Below, in pieces: positions 31,567-42,439 of a stretch of DNA of 64,000 nt. Location of the stretch: contig NZ_CP046902.1 of assembly GCF_009789555.1 (NCBI RefSeq), forward strand, positions 2,496,001-2,560,000, written 5' to 3'. The position numbers and the translations under genes were made by a program. Within the stretch, counting starts at the first letter, position 1; every line of letters begins with the position of its first letter. Under the pieces are notes generated by a model, which made no database searches, was not told where the DNA came from, and was given only the letters and a program-made list of their open reading frames with translations. This DNA is from Stutzerimonas stutzeri. GTDB taxonomy: Bacteria > Pseudomonadota > Gammaproteobacteria > Pseudomonadales > Pseudomonadaceae.

Positions 31567-32050
31567 GTTTGCGTATCCAGATTTGCACGGCCTGTTCAAG
31601 ACCCTGGATGGCTTGATCGTCCAGCCGGCATTCGGCACGGTAGACGCCCTCGACCAGAACCATCCAGCGCGTCAGGCCCGCAGCCGGGCAGCGATTATCG
31701 AGAAAGGCCAGCCAGGCACGGCCGCTGAGCGTATGCGGATGATGGTCCGGATAGCGGGTGCGGCACAGGCGCTTGAGCAATGCGTTGAGCTGCTGCAGCC
31801 ACTGGTTCGCCGGCTGCCCCCCATAAGGCTTGCTCAACTGGGCGAGTTCGTCGAGGGCAACCTGTCGTTGAGGGTCAATGGCCGCTTCGGTTGGCACCTC
31901 CTCGCGCAGACGGTGCTGCCAGGGCCGCAAACGCAGCAACACGATGATCGCGAGCACCAGCGCGGCCAGGAACCACCAGCCGGGAGCCGGCGGCCACGCG
32001 CTGATCGCCTCGGGCGCGATCAAGGGTTCGAGCTGGTCGAGCGAACTCAT
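31559..32050 (-). CDS. DUF4381 protein of the moxR/bat operon
   Basis: 163 residues with one membrane helix at about 27-45 (WWFLAALVLAIIVLLRLRPW), the soluble rest being cytoplasmic. The mid-region QVALDELAQLSKPYGGQPANQWLQQLNALLKRLCRTRYP is the DUF4381 core. The family occurs almost only between DUF58 and the first VWA gene of these operons. It overlaps both neighbours by a few bases, consistent with tight stoichiometric expression. Function unknown. Confidence 0.84.
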   Translation of the reverse strand: MSSLDQLEPLIAPEAISAWPPAPGWWFLAALVLAIIVLLRLRPWQHRLREEVPTEAAIDPQRQVALDELAQLSKPYGGQPANQWLQQLNALLKRLCRTRYPDHHPHTLSGRAWLAFLDNRCPAAGLTRWMVLVEGVYRAECRLDDQAIQGLEQAVQIWIRKHV

Positions 32051-33014
32051 CGGTGCGCTCCGCTGGGTTGCACGCTGAGGTGTTCGCGCAATTGTTCGAT
32101 AAGGTCACGCTGTGTATCCAGCGGCATCAACGGCAACCGCAGACGGTCGGCCAGGCGCCGCCACCGAGCGGTGCGGGCATCGGCCTGGCTGCGGTAAGCC
32201 TGGCGTATGGCCGGATCGTGGCTGTCGAGTTCCAGCCGCGCGCCGAACTGGGCGAAGCGCAACAGGCCGGCGGCAGGCAAGGCATGGTCGAGCGGATCGA
32301 AGACCGGCACCAGCAACAGGTCGACGTGGCGGGCCAGAAGCGTCAGTTGTTGTTCGGCTGAATCGCCCAGCGCGCGTTCGTCACAGATGATCACCGCCAG
32401 GCTGCCGGGACGCAGGACTTCGCGAGCGCGTCTCAAGGCGAGGCCGAAGGCATCTGGATCGGTGTCCTGATCGGTGTTCAGTCCGGCATTGGCGCGGGTC
32501 AGGCGGTCGAGCAGCTGCAACAGGCTCTGCTTGCTGCGCCTGGGTTTGATTTCGTGCTGCTCGCCATGGCCGAAGACCAGCCCGCCGACCCGGTCGTTGT
32601 GGCTCAGCGCGGCCCAGCCGATCAGGCTGGCTGCCTGCGCGGCGAGCACGGATTTGAAGACCAGGCCGCTGCCGAAGAACAACCGCGTGCTTTGCTCCAC
32701 CAGAATGTAGATGGGTCGCTCGCGTTCCTCATGGAACAGTTTGGTGTGCGGCTCCTGGGTGCGGGCCGTGACGCGCCAGTCGATGGTACGAACGTCGTCG
32801 CCTGCCTGGTAAATGCGCACCTGGTCGAAATCCACCCCGCGCCCGCGGAGCTTGGAGTGATGCAGACCGACCAGTGGGCTGCGACGGTGCGGGGTAGAAA
32901 ACAGCGGGACTTCACGAACCCGGTGACGCATGTCGATCAGCTCGGCCAGGCTCACGCGGATCCCCGCGCCCGGAGAAGGCGACTCATGGCCGCCGGCCGA
33001 TGGCAGGGGTTGCA

Positions 33015-33015
<1 letters not shown>
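32047..33015 (-). CDS. DUF58 protein of the moxR/bat operon
   Basis: 322 residues, soluble. The DUF58 core is visible as GRGVDFDQVRIYQAGDDVRTIDWRVTAR (given here only as its landmark), followed by a VWA-like fold with TRLFFGSGLVFKS and DERALGDSAEQQ. ATG 33015 overlaps the MoxR stop (ATGA). DUF58 proteins are thought to be clients or adaptors of the MoxR ATPase. No membrane segment. Confidence 0.88.
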
Positions 33016-33974
<959 letters not shown>

Positions 33975-34281
33975 CGCTGGGCTCTTCTGCTGGGGCGTGT
34001 CAGGGCGGTCGCTCGACGGTCACGACTTTAATTCATTTGCCGAGCGACAGGCTATGCGCCGCTCGGCAACTTCGTCATGCAAGAGGGCCGCAGAGGGGCT
34101 CGCATTATCGTCACGTCGACCGATTAAATGTGACGGCGTAGCCGCCCGCGACGCCAGAACAGGGTAGGTTCGCGTTAGCGCAGTCCCTGCCTTGTGGACT
34201 AACGTGGAACTTACACGTTGCGTTGCCAGTCAGGTGCCGCGACTGCCCAAGTCGAATTTCCAGCCAGAATGGAGCGAAAAA
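33975..34281. other. Divergent intergenic region between moxR and gdhB
   Basis: 307 bp with no supported gene. It contains an inverted repeat CGTCAC / GTGACG (about 34110-34136) with a 15-base spacer that could be an operator for either gene. The gdhB ribosome-binding site GGAGCG lies at its right end. No clear sigma-70 promoter was recognised. Confidence 0.5.
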
Positions 34282-37200
34282 ATGGCGTTCTTTACAGCTG
34301 CCAACAAAGCCGACTTTCAGCAACAACTGCAAGTGGCGTTGGCGCAGCATGTCGACGAGAAACTCCTGCCACAAGTGGGACTTTTCGCCGAGCAGTTCTT
34401 CGGGATTGTCGCGCTACCGGAGCTTACCGAGCGGCGCATGACCGACCTTGTCGGCTCCACCCTGGCCAGTTGGCGTCTGTTGGAACGTTTCGATCCGGGC
34501 CATCCGGAGGTACATGTATTCAACCCTGACTACGAGAAGCATGGCTGGCAGTCGACCCATAGCGTGGTCGAGGTGCTGCATCCGGATATGCCGTTCCTGG
34601 TCGACTCCGTGCGGATGGAGCTGACCCGCCGTGGTTATGCGATTCATACCTTGCAGAACAGCGTGCTGCAGGTCCGTCGGGACGCCGATGGCGGCCTGCT
34701 CGAATTGCTGCCCAAGGGCCGCTCCGGCGAAGGCAGCGAGGCCGAGTCGCTGATATTCGTCGAGATCGATCGCTGTGCCAGCGCCGCAGCCTTGCGCGAA
34801 CTGGAGCAGTCGCTTCACGGGGTCCTGGCTGAAGTGCGCCTGGCGGTGAGCGACTTCCCGGCGATGAAGGCCAAGGCCGAAGAACATCATGCCCGGCTGA
34901 GCACCCTCCAGCCGGCGAGCGATGCCCAACTGGCCGAAAGCATGGATTTCATGCGCTGGCTGGCCGATGACCATTTCACTTTCCTGGGCTATGAGGAATT
35001 CACGGTCATCGATCAGGGCGACGGTGGCCGCATCATTTATGACGAGTCGTCCTTACTGGGCTTGTCGCGCATCCTGCGCACGGGACTGCAGGAAGACGAT
35101 CAACTGATCATGCCGCCGGCGCTGGCCTATCTGCGTGAGCCGCTGTTGCTGTCGTTCGCCAAGGCGGCGACGCCGAGCCGGGTGCACCGGCCGGCCTATC
35201 CGGATTTCGTTTCCATCCGTGAATTCGACGAGCAGGGCCGGGTCGTCCGCGAGTGCCGCTTCCTTGGCCTGTTCACCTCATCGGTCTATACCCAGAGCGT
35301 GCGTCGGATCCCCTACATCCGCAGCAAAGTCGCGGAAGTGGTGAAGCGCTCGCAGTTCGATGACTCGGCGCATCTGGCCAAGGAGCTGATCCAGGTGCTC
35401 GAAGTGCTGCCGCGCGACGAGCTGTTCCAGATGACGCTCGACCAGCTGTTCAATACCGCCATCGCCATCGTGCAGATTCAAGAGCGAAACAAGCTGCGGC
35501 TGTTCCTGCGTATCGATCCTTACGGGCGGTTCTGCTACTGCCTGGCCTATGTGCCTCGCGACAGTTATTCGACCGAGACCCGTTTGCGCATCCAACAGGT
35601 GCTGATGGATCGCCTGGGGGCCAGCGGCTGCGAGTTCTCCACGTACTTTTCCGAGTCCGTGCTGATCCGCGTGCAGTTCCTCCTGCGCCTGGATCCGAAC
35701 AAGCAGGTGCAGTTCGATCCGCTGCAGTTGGAGAACGAGGTGGTGCAGGCCTGCCGGACCTGGCAGGACGACTACACGAGTGTTGTCATCGAGCGTTTCG
35801 GCGAGGGGCAGGGCACCGGCATTCTGGCCGATTTTCCGAAGGGCTTTCCGGCGGGTTATCGCGAGCGCTTCGCACCGCATTCAGCTGCGGTGGACATGCA
35901 ACATGTACTCAGCCTGAGCGAAGAGCGCCCGCTGGTGATGAGCTTCTACCAGCCGATCACGGCGGCGGAAAATCGTCTGCACTGCAAGCTTTACCACGTC
36001 AATACACCGCTGCCGCTATCGGACATGCTGCCGATCCTTGAGAACCTCGGGCTACGCGTGCTCGGCGAGTTCCCTTTCTATCTGCGGCGCAAGGACGGTC
36101 GCGAATACTGGATCCATGACTTCGCGTTCACCTACGCCGAAGGGCTCGAGATCGACCTGATGGAGATCAACGAGCCACTGCAGGATGCCTTCATCGCGAT
36201 TCACAATGGCCAGGCGGAAAACGACGCCTTCAACCGGCTGGTCCTGACGGCAGGGCTGACGTGGCGTGAGGTGGCCTTGCTGCGGGCCTACGGTCGCTAT
36301 CTCAAGCAGATCCGCATGGGCTTCGATCTGGGCTACATTGCCAGCGCGCTGCTCAACCACACCGATATCGCGCGCGAGCTGGTGCGTCTGTTCAAGATGC
36401 GCTTCTACCTGGCGCGCAAGCTCGGCGAGGACGACCTGGCCGACAAGCAGGCGAGGCTCGAACAGGCCATCATCACCGCGCTCGACGACGTCGCGGTGCT
36501 CAACGAAGACCGGATCCTGAGGCGCTACCTGGCCTTGATCAAGGCCACGTTGCGCACCAACTTCTACCAGACCGATGCCAACGGCAAACCGAAAAGCTAC
36601 TTCAGCTTCAAGCTCGAGCCGCGCGCCATCCCGGAGATGCCCCGGCCGGCGCCGAAGTTCGAGATATTCGTCTACTCGCCACGTGTCGAGGGGGTGCATC
36701 TGCGCGGCGGCAAGGTGGCCCGCGGCGGCTTGCGATGGTCCGACCGCGAGGAAGATTACCGGACCGAGGTGCTGGGTCTGGTCAAGGCGCAGCAGGTGAA
36801 GAACGCGATTATCGTGCCCGGCGGCGCCAAAGGCGGTTTCGTGCCGCGCCGGCTGCCCACCAACGGCTCGCGCGACGAGATACTGGCCGAAGGGATCGCC
36901 TGCTATCGGATATTCATCAGCGGCCTGCTGGATATCACCGACAACCTCAAGGACGGCGCTGTCGTCCCGCCGACCAATGTGCTGCGCTACGACGAAGACG
37001 ATCCTTACCTCGTGGTCGCGGCGGACAAGGGCACGGCAACGTTCTCCGACATCGCCAACGGCATCGCGGCCGAGTATGACTTCTGGCTGGGCGACGCCTT
37101 CGCATCGGGTGGTTCGGCCGGTTACGACCACAAGAAGATGGGCATCACCGCCAAGGGCGCCTGGGTGTCCGTTCAGCGCCACTTCCGCGAACGTGGCATC

Positions 37201-39129
37201 GATGTGCAGCGCGACAATGTCAGCGTGATCGGTATCGGCGACATGGCCGGCGACGTGTTCGGCAACGGCCTGCTGATGTCCGAAACGCTGCAACTGGTCG
37301 CCGCGTTCAATCATCTGCACATTTTCATCGATCCGACGCCGGATGCCGCACGCAGCTTCATCGAGCGCAAACGCCTCTTCGATCTGCCGCGCTCGTCCTG
37401 GACCGATTACGATCCTTCGCTGATTTCCGAGGGCGGCGGCGTGTTCCCGCGCTCGGCCAAGCGCATTGCAATCACTGCGCAGATGAAGGCGCGGTTCGAG
37501 ATCGAGGCCGATCATCTGACGCCGGCCGAGCTGATCCACGCGTTGCTCAAGGCTCCTGTCGACCTGCTCTGGAACGGTGGGATCGGCACCTACGTGAAGA
37601 GCACCGCCGAGAGCCACGCCGACGTTGGCGACAAGGCCAACGACATGCTGCGGGTCAACGGCAACGAGTTGCGGGCCAAGGTCATCGGCGAGGGCGGCAA
37701 CCTGGGCATTACCCAGCTGGGACGCGTCGAATACTGCCTTCACGGCGGCGCGGCGAACACGGACTTCATCGACAACGCGGGTGGGGTGAACTGCTCCGAC
37801 CACGAGGTCAACATCAAGATTCTGCTCAACGAGATCGTCAGCGCGGGCGACATGACCAGCAAGCAGCGCGACCAGCTATTGTTCGACATGACCGACGCGG
37901 TCGCCGAACTGGTGCTGCACGACAACTATAAGCAGACGCAGGCGCTGTCGCAGGCGGAGCGTCGCGCCCGGGAGGGCGGCGGCGAATACAAGCGGCTGAT
38001 CGGCGCCCTGGAGGCCGACGGGCTGCTGGACCGTGCGCTGGAGTTCTTGCCCAGTGACGAAGCCCTGGCCGACCGCGCGAACCTCGGCAAAGGACTGACG
38101 CGCGCCGAACTGTCCGTGCTGATTTCCTACAGCAAGATCGACCTGAAGGAGGCGCTGTTGCAATCGCGTGTGCCGGATGACGCCTATCTTGCGCGCGAAA
38201 TGGAAAGCGCCTTCCCGCAACTGCTGGCCGAGCAGTATCGCCCGGCGATGCTGCAGCACCGGCTCAAGCGGGAGATCGTCAGCACCCAGATCGCCAACGA
38301 CCTGATCAACAACATGGGCATCACGTTCGTCCAGCGGCTCAGGGAGGCCACGGGTCTGAGCGCTGCGAATGTCGCCGGCGCCTATGTGATCGTGCGCGAC
38401 ATCTTCCATCTGCCGCACTGGTTCCGTCAGATCGAGGCGCTCGATTACAAGGTGCCGGCCGATCTGCAACTCACCCTGATGGAGGAACTCATGCGGCTGG
38501 GCCGCCGCGCGACCCGCTGGTTCCTGCGCAATCGTCGCAACGAGCTGGATGCGGCGCGCGACGTCGGGCATTTCGGCCCACGCGTCGCGGCGCTCGGCCT
38601 GAAACTCGACGCCTTGTTGCAAGGCGGTACGCGGGAGCTCTGGCAGGCTCGTTACGAGCGTTACACCGAGGCCGGCGTCCCTGAGTTGCTGGCGCGTATG
38701 GTCGCGGGTACCAACCACCTGTACACGTTGCTGCCTATCCTGGAGGCTGCCGACGAAACCGATCAGCCGCCGGCGGACGTGGCCGCGGCCTATTTCGCCG
38801 TCGGTGGTGCGCTGGAATTGCCCTGGTATCTGCAGCAGATCACCGGGCTTCCGGTCGAGAACAACTGGCAGGCGCTGGCACGGGAAAGCTTCCGCGATGA
38901 TCTCGACAGCCAGCAGCGGGCCATTACGGTCTCGGTGCTGCAGATGAGCGATGCGCCTGAGCCGCTCGATGCTCGGGTACAGCTCTGGCTGGAGCAGAGG
39001 GCGTATCAGGTCGAGCGCTGGCGCCGGATGCTGGTCGAGCTGCGCGGTGCCAGCAGCGTCGACTATGCGATGTATGCGGTCGCCGGGCGTGAGCTGCAGG
39101 ATCTGGCCCAGGACAGCGCGCGCCGCTGA
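34282..39129 (+). CDS. gdhB: NAD-specific glutamate dehydrogenase, large (GDH-180) class
   Basis: 1615 residues, the size of the 180-kDa bacterial NAD-GDH that converts glutamate to 2-oxoglutarate and ammonium. The catalytic block near residues 805-860 is RGGLRWSDREEDYRTEVLGL followed by VKNAIIVPGGAKGGFVPRR; the NAD-binding region comes later with GIGDMAGDVFGNGLL and VIGEGGNLGITQLGR. Long N-terminal (ACT-like) and C-terminal regions flank it, as in the family. ATG 34282 follows GGAGCGAAAAA. It stands alone, divergent from the moxR operon, and is closed by tandem hairpins. Together with the nitrate island it links nitrogen assimilation and glutamate catabolism, though no shared control is visible. 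Confidence 0.97.
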   Translation: MAFFTAANKADFQQQLQVALAQHVDEKLLPQVGLFAEQFFGIVALPELTERRMTDLVGSTLASWRLLERFDPGHPEVHVFNPDYEKHGWQSTHSVVEVLHPDMPFLVDSVRMELTRRGYAIHTLQNSVLQVRRDADGGLLELLPKGRSGEGSEAESLIFVEIDRCASAAALRELEQSLHGVLAEVRLAVSDFPAMKAKAEEHHARLSTLQPASDAQLAESMDFMRWLADDHFTFLGYEEFTVIDQGDGGRIIYDESSLLGLSRILRTGLQEDDQLIMPPALAYLREPLLLSFAKAATPSRVHRPAYPDFVSIREFDEQGRVVRECRFLGLFTSSVYTQSVRRIPYIRSKVAEVVKRSQFDDSAHLAKELIQVLEVLPRDELFQMTLDQLFNTAIAIVQIQERNKLRLFLRIDPYGRFCYCLAYVPRDSYSTETRLRIQQVLMDRLGASGCEFSTYFSESVLIRVQFLLRLDPNKQVQFDPLQLENEVVQACRTWQDDYTSVVIERFGEGQGTGILADFPKGFPAGYRERFAPHSAAVDMQHVLSLSEERPLVMSFYQPITAAENRLHCKLYHVNTPLPLSDMLPILENLGLRVLGEFPFYLRRKDGREYWIHDFAFTYAEGLEIDLMEINEPLQDAFIAIHNGQAENDAFNRLVLTAGLTWREVALLRAYGRYLKQIRMGFDLGYIASALLNHTDIARELVRLFKMRFYLARKLGEDDLADKQARLEQAIITALDDVAVLNEDRILRRYLALIKATLRTNFYQTDANGKPKSYFSFKLEPRAIPEMPRPAPKFEIFVYSPRVEGVHLRGGKVARGGLRWSDREEDYRTEVLGLVKAQQVKNAIIVPGGAKGGFVPRRLPTNGSRDEILAEGIACYRIFISGLLDITDNLKDGAVVPPTNVLRYDEDDPYLVVAADKGTATFSDIANGIAAEYDFWLGDAFASGGSAGYDHKKMGITAKGAWVSVQRHFRERGIDVQRDNVSVIGIGDMAGDVFGNGLLMSETLQLVAAFNHLHIFIDPTPDAARSFIERKRLFDLPRSSWTDYDPSLISEGGGVFPRSAKRIAITAQMKARFEIEADHLTPAELIHALLKAPVDLLWNGGIGTYVKSTAESHADVGDKANDMLRVNGNELRAKVIGEGGNLGITQLGRVEYCLHGGAANTDFIDNAGGVNCSDHEVNIKILLNEIVSAGDMTSKQRDQLLFDMTDAVAELVLHDNYKQTQALSQAERRAREGGGEYKRLIGALEADGLLDRALEFLPSDEALADRANLGKGLTRAELSVLISYSKIDLKEALLQSRVPDDAYLAREMESAFPQLLAEQYRPAMLQHRLKREIVSTQIANDLINNMGITFVQRLREATGLSAANVAGAYVIVRDIFHLPHWFRQIEALDYKVPADLQLTLMEELMRLGRRATRWFLRNRRNELDAARDVGHFGPRVAALGLKLDALLQGGTRELWQARYERYTEAGVPELLARMVAGTNHLYTLLPILEAADETDQPPADVAAAYFAVGGALELPWYLQQITGLPVENNWQALARESFRDDLDSQQRAITVSVLQMSDAPEPLDARVQLWLEQRAYQVERWRRMLVELRGASSVDYAMYAVAGRELQDLAQDSARR

Positions 39130-39137
39130 CCCCGGTT

Positions 39138-39203
39138 CGATCACCGGTTCTTCCTGGTGATCGAGCGCTGACAACGAAACGCCGGTGCATTGCACCGGCG
39201 TTT
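39138..39203. terminator. Tandem hairpins downstream of gdhB
   Basis: CGATCACC / GGTGATCG (39138-39163) is followed by a 13-bp near-perfect palindrome AAACGCCGGTGCA / TGCACCGGCGTTT (39177-39203). A- and T-rich edges on the second hairpin suit termination in both directions, as the next gene converges from the right. Confidence 0.8.
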
Positions 39204-39276
39204 GCGTTCAGGGGTGGCGCTTAGCGTGCCGTGACGAGCCGCCAGCCTGGGGCGGCGTGCTGAGCCGGCGAACCGG

Positions 39277-40200
39277 TCAGTCCATCTGTCCCGGACAGTT
39301 GCCGAGCCGGAAGCGGGTGATCTGTGGCAGGTCGCGCAGATAGCGAACCATGTCGGGTGCGCCGGCGAGCTTGAGCCCTTCGCCCAGCGCATTGGCTGCT
39401 GGCTGACGCTTGTCCAGCAGCAGCAACTCGGAGTTATTGGCATTGCGCAGAAGCGTCAAGCGGGCATAAGGGATCTTTGCGTCGAGCAGCAAACCCATGA
39501 AATGCCGATCGCTCCAGGCTTGCGCCGGCATGGTGACGGCGTGGTACTCGTTGTTCAGCGCGTGCAATCCACTCGTATCGAGCCGGTAGTCGGTCAGCTC
39601 GCATGGCAGGTTCACCTCCAATCCGCGCAGCCGCGCATAGGCGATGGCGCATGCAAAGGCTTCGGCATGGTGTTCGCCCGACCAGTAGATTCGTTCGCCC
39701 AGCCAACTGGCCTGACGAAGCTCGATCGGCGCCTGGGCCTGGAAATCGGGCAGGGCGGCGGTAATGGTGCGCAGGAAATCCTTGTAGCTGATCACGCGGA
39801 GCTGGCGGCAGGCGGGTGTGGCGGCAAAGGCTTCGAACGTTGGGTAGGTTGCCCCATCGGCGCTCTGCCCGCCGAGGCCATCGATCTGGCGCAGGTCAAT
39901 CACCGGATGCGTGCTTTGTTCGCGGCGCACAAGCCGCGTCAAGGCGGCACGGGCGCGGGCCTTGTCCTCCTGGATCGGCCCTGACAGGGCGCTTCTCGGG
40001 AGATCGACGAATCGCTGCAGGCACGGGCCGTCGTTCCAGAAGATGCTCGGCGCGGGCTCGGTGAGCGGGGCGAAGGGCAGCCGTAGCTGGCTGGCGTGTT
40101 CGAGGATCTGGCGCGGCGATTGGCCGGTCAGTCCAAGGCGTTTGGCGAATTTGACGATTCGGGAGGTCACGGGCATCCTCGGCTCGAGCAAGTTCATCAT
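39277..40200 (-). CDS. Conserved hypothetical protein of pseudomonads (probably DUF6685)
   Basis: 307 residues, soluble, no signal peptide or membrane helix. Landmarks are ILEHASQLRLPFAPL near the N-terminus, IDLRQIDGLGGQSADG, QASWLGERIYWSGEHHAEAFA and YRLDTSGLHAL. The name DUF6685 is recalled from Pseudomonas annotations and is not certain. No catalytic motif is recognised; the GEHHAEAFA block with two histidines and acidic residues is the only metal-like cluster. The start is unsettled: ATG 40200 and 40197 have no good ribosome-binding site, and a GTG at 40170 has AGGA five bases upstream. Confidence 0.7.
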   Translation of the reverse strand: MMNLLEPRMPVTSRIVKFAKRLGLTGQSPRQILEHASQLRLPFAPLTEPAPSIFWNDGPCLQRFVDLPRSALSGPIQEDKARARAALTRLVRREQSTHPVIDLRQIDGLGGQSADGATYPTFEAFAATPACRQLRVISYKDFLRTITAALPDFQAQAPIELRQASWLGERIYWSGEHHAEAFACAIAYARLRGLEVNLPCELTDYRLDTSGLHALNNEYHAVTMPAQAWSDRHFMGLLLDAKIPYARLTLLRNANNSELLLLDKRQPAANALGEGLKLAGAPDMVRYLRDLPQITRFRLGNCPGQMD

Positions 40201-40364
40201 TGTGGATGAACGCGCAGGACGGTGGAAGTGTGACGGTGCCGACTGCCCTGCGCGCGGCGGGTCCCGGGGGTTCGTTCGTCGATAGGGATTTCAGGCAGCC
40301 GTGGTGTGCCACCGGCGGTGCACCGATATGGCAAAATCGCTGTGCTGATCACTGAGGAGCCTCC

Positions 40365-40586
40365 ATGCCAAGCCTCGTGCTGGATATCGCGCTGCCAGCG
40401 GAAAAACTGCTGGCCGTTTATCAAGGGCGCGCCAATCGTATCCTGATCAAAAGCCGGGAAGGAAGGCGCGTCAGCTTGCCGGCACATCATCTGCGACCCT
40501 TTCTGACAACCTCAGGCGTCTTTGGTTCATTCGAGATCGAATTTTCATCCGAAGGGAAACTGCTTCGCTTGCGCCCGCTGGGTTGA
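40365..40586 (+). CDS. DUF2835 family small protein
   Basis: 73 residues with the block DIALPAEKLLAVYQGRANRILIKSREGRRVSLPAHHLRPFLT; a small beta-rich basic protein without membrane segments. Members sit next to pyrD or rmf in many pseudomonads and lack an assigned role; the length and conserved basic core would suit nucleic-acid binding, which is only inference. ATG 40365 follows GAGGAG. 147 bp separate it from pyrD. Confidence 0.78.
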   Translation: MPSLVLDIALPAEKLLAVYQGRANRILIKSREGRRVSLPAHHLRPFLTTSGVFGSFEIEFSSEGKLLRLRPLG

Positions 40587-40733
40587 GGCGCAAGCGCCGC
40601 GTTGTCCAACACACGGGCTGCCGACGCCCTGCGCCGGGGCCGGATAAACGCTTGTGAGCGTCAGGTTGCAGGGGCTTGGACGGCCCCCTCCTGCTATACT
40701 CCCGCGCCACACTTTCCAGGATTTAGGCTGCGT

Positions 40734-41774
40734 ATGTATAACCTGGCCCGCCAGTTGCTGTTCAAATTCACCCCCGAAACCGCTCATGAACTATCGCTCG
40801 ATCTGATCGGCGCGGGTGGCCGCCTGGGGCTCAACGCCATGCTGAACAAGGCGCCTGCAAGCTTGCCGGTGCGGGTCATGGGGCTCGAATTTCCCAACCC
40901 GGTCGGGCTGGCTGCCGGGCTGGACAAGAACGGCGAGGCGATCTGCGGCATGTCCCAGCTGGGTTTCGGCTTCGTCGAGGTGGGTACCGTGACGCCAAGG
41001 CCGCAGCCCGGCAATCCGAAACCGCGCATTTTCCGCCTGCCTGAAGCCGAAGCCATCATCAACCGCATGGGATTCAACAACCACGGCGTCGATGCCCTGC
41101 TGGAGAGGGTCGATGCGGCTCGCTACAAGGGCATCCTGGGCATCAACATCGGCAAGAATTTCACTACGCCGGTCGAGCGCGCCCAGGACGACTACCTGTG
41201 GTGCCTGGACAAGATCTATCACCAGGCCAGCTACGTGACCGTGAACGTCAGCTCTCCGAACACACCGGGGCTGCGCAGCCTGCAGTTCGGTGACTCGCTC
41301 AAGCAACTGCTCGATGCACTGGGCCAGCGCCGTGAAGACCTCGAAGTGCTGCACGGCAAACGCGTGCCGCTGGCCATCAAGATCGCGCCGGACATGAGCG
41401 ACGAGGAAACCGTACTGGTTGCCGACGCCGTGTTTCAGACCGGGATGGACGCGATCATCGCGACCAATACCACGCTCGGTCGTGAAGGCGTGGCAGGGCT
41501 CGCCCATGCCGACGAGGCGGGAGGGCTTTCGGGGGCTCCGGTGCGTGAAAAGAGTACCCACACCGTCCGGGTGCTGGCCGACACACTGGCCGGCCGTCTG
41601 CCGATCATCGCGGTCGGAGGCATTACGGAAGGGCGGCATGCGGCTGAAAAGATCGAGGCCGGCGCAAGCCTGGTGCAGCTGTACACAGGCTTTATCTACA
41701 AGGGACCGGCGCTGATCCGCGAGGCCGTGGATGCCATCGCCGCGTTGCACGCTCGCAAGGAAGTGAATCGCTGA
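40734..41774 (+). CDS. pyrD: Dihydroorotate dehydrogenase (quinone), class 2
   Basis: 346 residues, the membrane-associated FMN enzyme oxidising dihydroorotate to orotate in pyrimidine synthesis. An N-terminal amphipathic helix (YNLARQLLFKFTPETAHELSL) typical of class 2 is present. FMN site: AAGLDKNGEAI, EVGTVTPRPQPGNPKPR. Catalytic Ser in NVSSPNTPGLRSLQ, and IAVGGITEGRHAAEKIEAGASLVQLYTG at the phosphate site. ATG 40734 gives the class 2 N-terminus. A hairpin closes it before the convergent rmf. Confidence 0.97.
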   Translation: MYNLARQLLFKFTPETAHELSLDLIGAGGRLGLNAMLNKAPASLPVRVMGLEFPNPVGLAAGLDKNGEAICGMSQLGFGFVEVGTVTPRPQPGNPKPRIFRLPEAEAIINRMGFNNHGVDALLERVDAARYKGILGINIGKNFTTPVERAQDDYLWCLDKIYHQASYVTVNVSSPNTPGLRSLQFGDSLKQLLDALGQRREDLEVLHGKRVPLAIKIAPDMSDEETVLVADAVFQTGMDAIIATNTTLGREGVAGLAHADEAGGLSGAPVREKSTHTVRVLADTLAGRLPIIAVGGITEGRHAAEKIEAGASLVQLYTGFIYKGPALIREAVDAIAALHARKEVNR

Positions 41775-41788
41775 TCGGTTTGCCCGGT

Positions 41789-41809
41789 GGGGCTCCCTGA
41801 GGGAGCCCC
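41789..41809. terminator. Hairpin after pyrD
   Basis: GGGGCTCCC-TGA-GGGAGCCCC: a perfect 9-bp stem just after the pyrD stop and followed by another GGGCTTcaaGCCC repeat. No T-run, so termination strength is uncertain. Confidence 0.6.
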
Positions 41810-41865
41810 GGGCTTCAAGCCCGCCGCCCGGGTGGGGCGTGCCAGTTGAAGTCGGTGTGATCGTG

Positions 41866-42081
41866 TCAGCCGACTGCGTGGAGTTCGTTCAATCGATGAA
41901 GGCCGGCGGCGCCGGTCAGACCGTCCCAGTTGTCGCCGCGACCCTCCCGCCAGCCGTTAATCCAGGCTTGGCGAACTTCAGGATGAGAAAAGGGACAGAG
42001 GTCGCGAGATTTACCGTGTATGCCATGCTGATAACCGCGAAGAAATGCTCGTTCCATCGGATCACGCTTGAGTCTTCTCAT
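41866..42081 (-). CDS. rmf: Ribosome modulation factor
   Basis: 71 residues beginning MRRLKRDPMERAFLRGYQ and carrying GKSRDLCPF and RQAWINGWREGRGDNW, the invariant core of RMF. It dimerises 70S ribosomes into inactive 100S particles in stationary phase or stringent conditions. Basic N-terminus and small size match. GAGGG precedes ATG 42081. Located between convergent pyrD and divergent rlmL, as in other pseudomonads. Confidence 0.96.
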   Translation of the reverse strand: MRRLKRDPMERAFLRGYQHGIHGKSRDLCPFSHPEVRQAWINGWREGRGDNWDGLTGAAGLHRLNELHAVG

Positions 42082-42439
42082 TGGGTATTGCCCTCAGTGG
42101 TTGACTGGTGTTCCTGTTGACTTGACCTCATGGCGAGGTCGGCAGATAGACTGCCAGCGAAGCCCGCTGCCGGCGTGGCGGGCGCCTACCGAACATCGTT
42201 GCGATGCCGGACTGACTCGAGTTCTAACCCAAATGGTTCCAATGCGGGAATGATCGTTTTGTAATAAGCAAGTCATCAAACCGTAGCAGTGCCCATAAGC
42301 CACGCGAGGCGTACGTCTCGAGGTGGCGGCCAGCGCGCTGTTGCAGCTGCCTGTCGACGAATGCCGTCGCAACCGCTCACCTATCGAAACGACCTCCGGA
42401 GTGGCCATCCAACCGGACCGTACAATTTCTGGACATGCC
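42082..42439. other. Divergent intergenic region rmf / rlmL
   Basis: 358 bp without a supported gene. It contains short inverted repeats (CATCG-TTG-CGATG near 42194; CGAGGCGTACGTCTCG at 42304-42319) that may shape the rmf leader or the rlmL promoter. No clean -35/-10 pairs were identified on either strand. Confidence 0.45.

Noticed and set aside
36052..37803. 583-codon minus-strand ORF
   Set aside because: Shadow of gdhB; no recognisable domain and wholly inside the catalytic region of the real gene.
42082..42439. Small RNA gene beside rmf
   Set aside because: Short inverted repeats are present but there is no terminator U-run or promoter pair to define an RNA gene.
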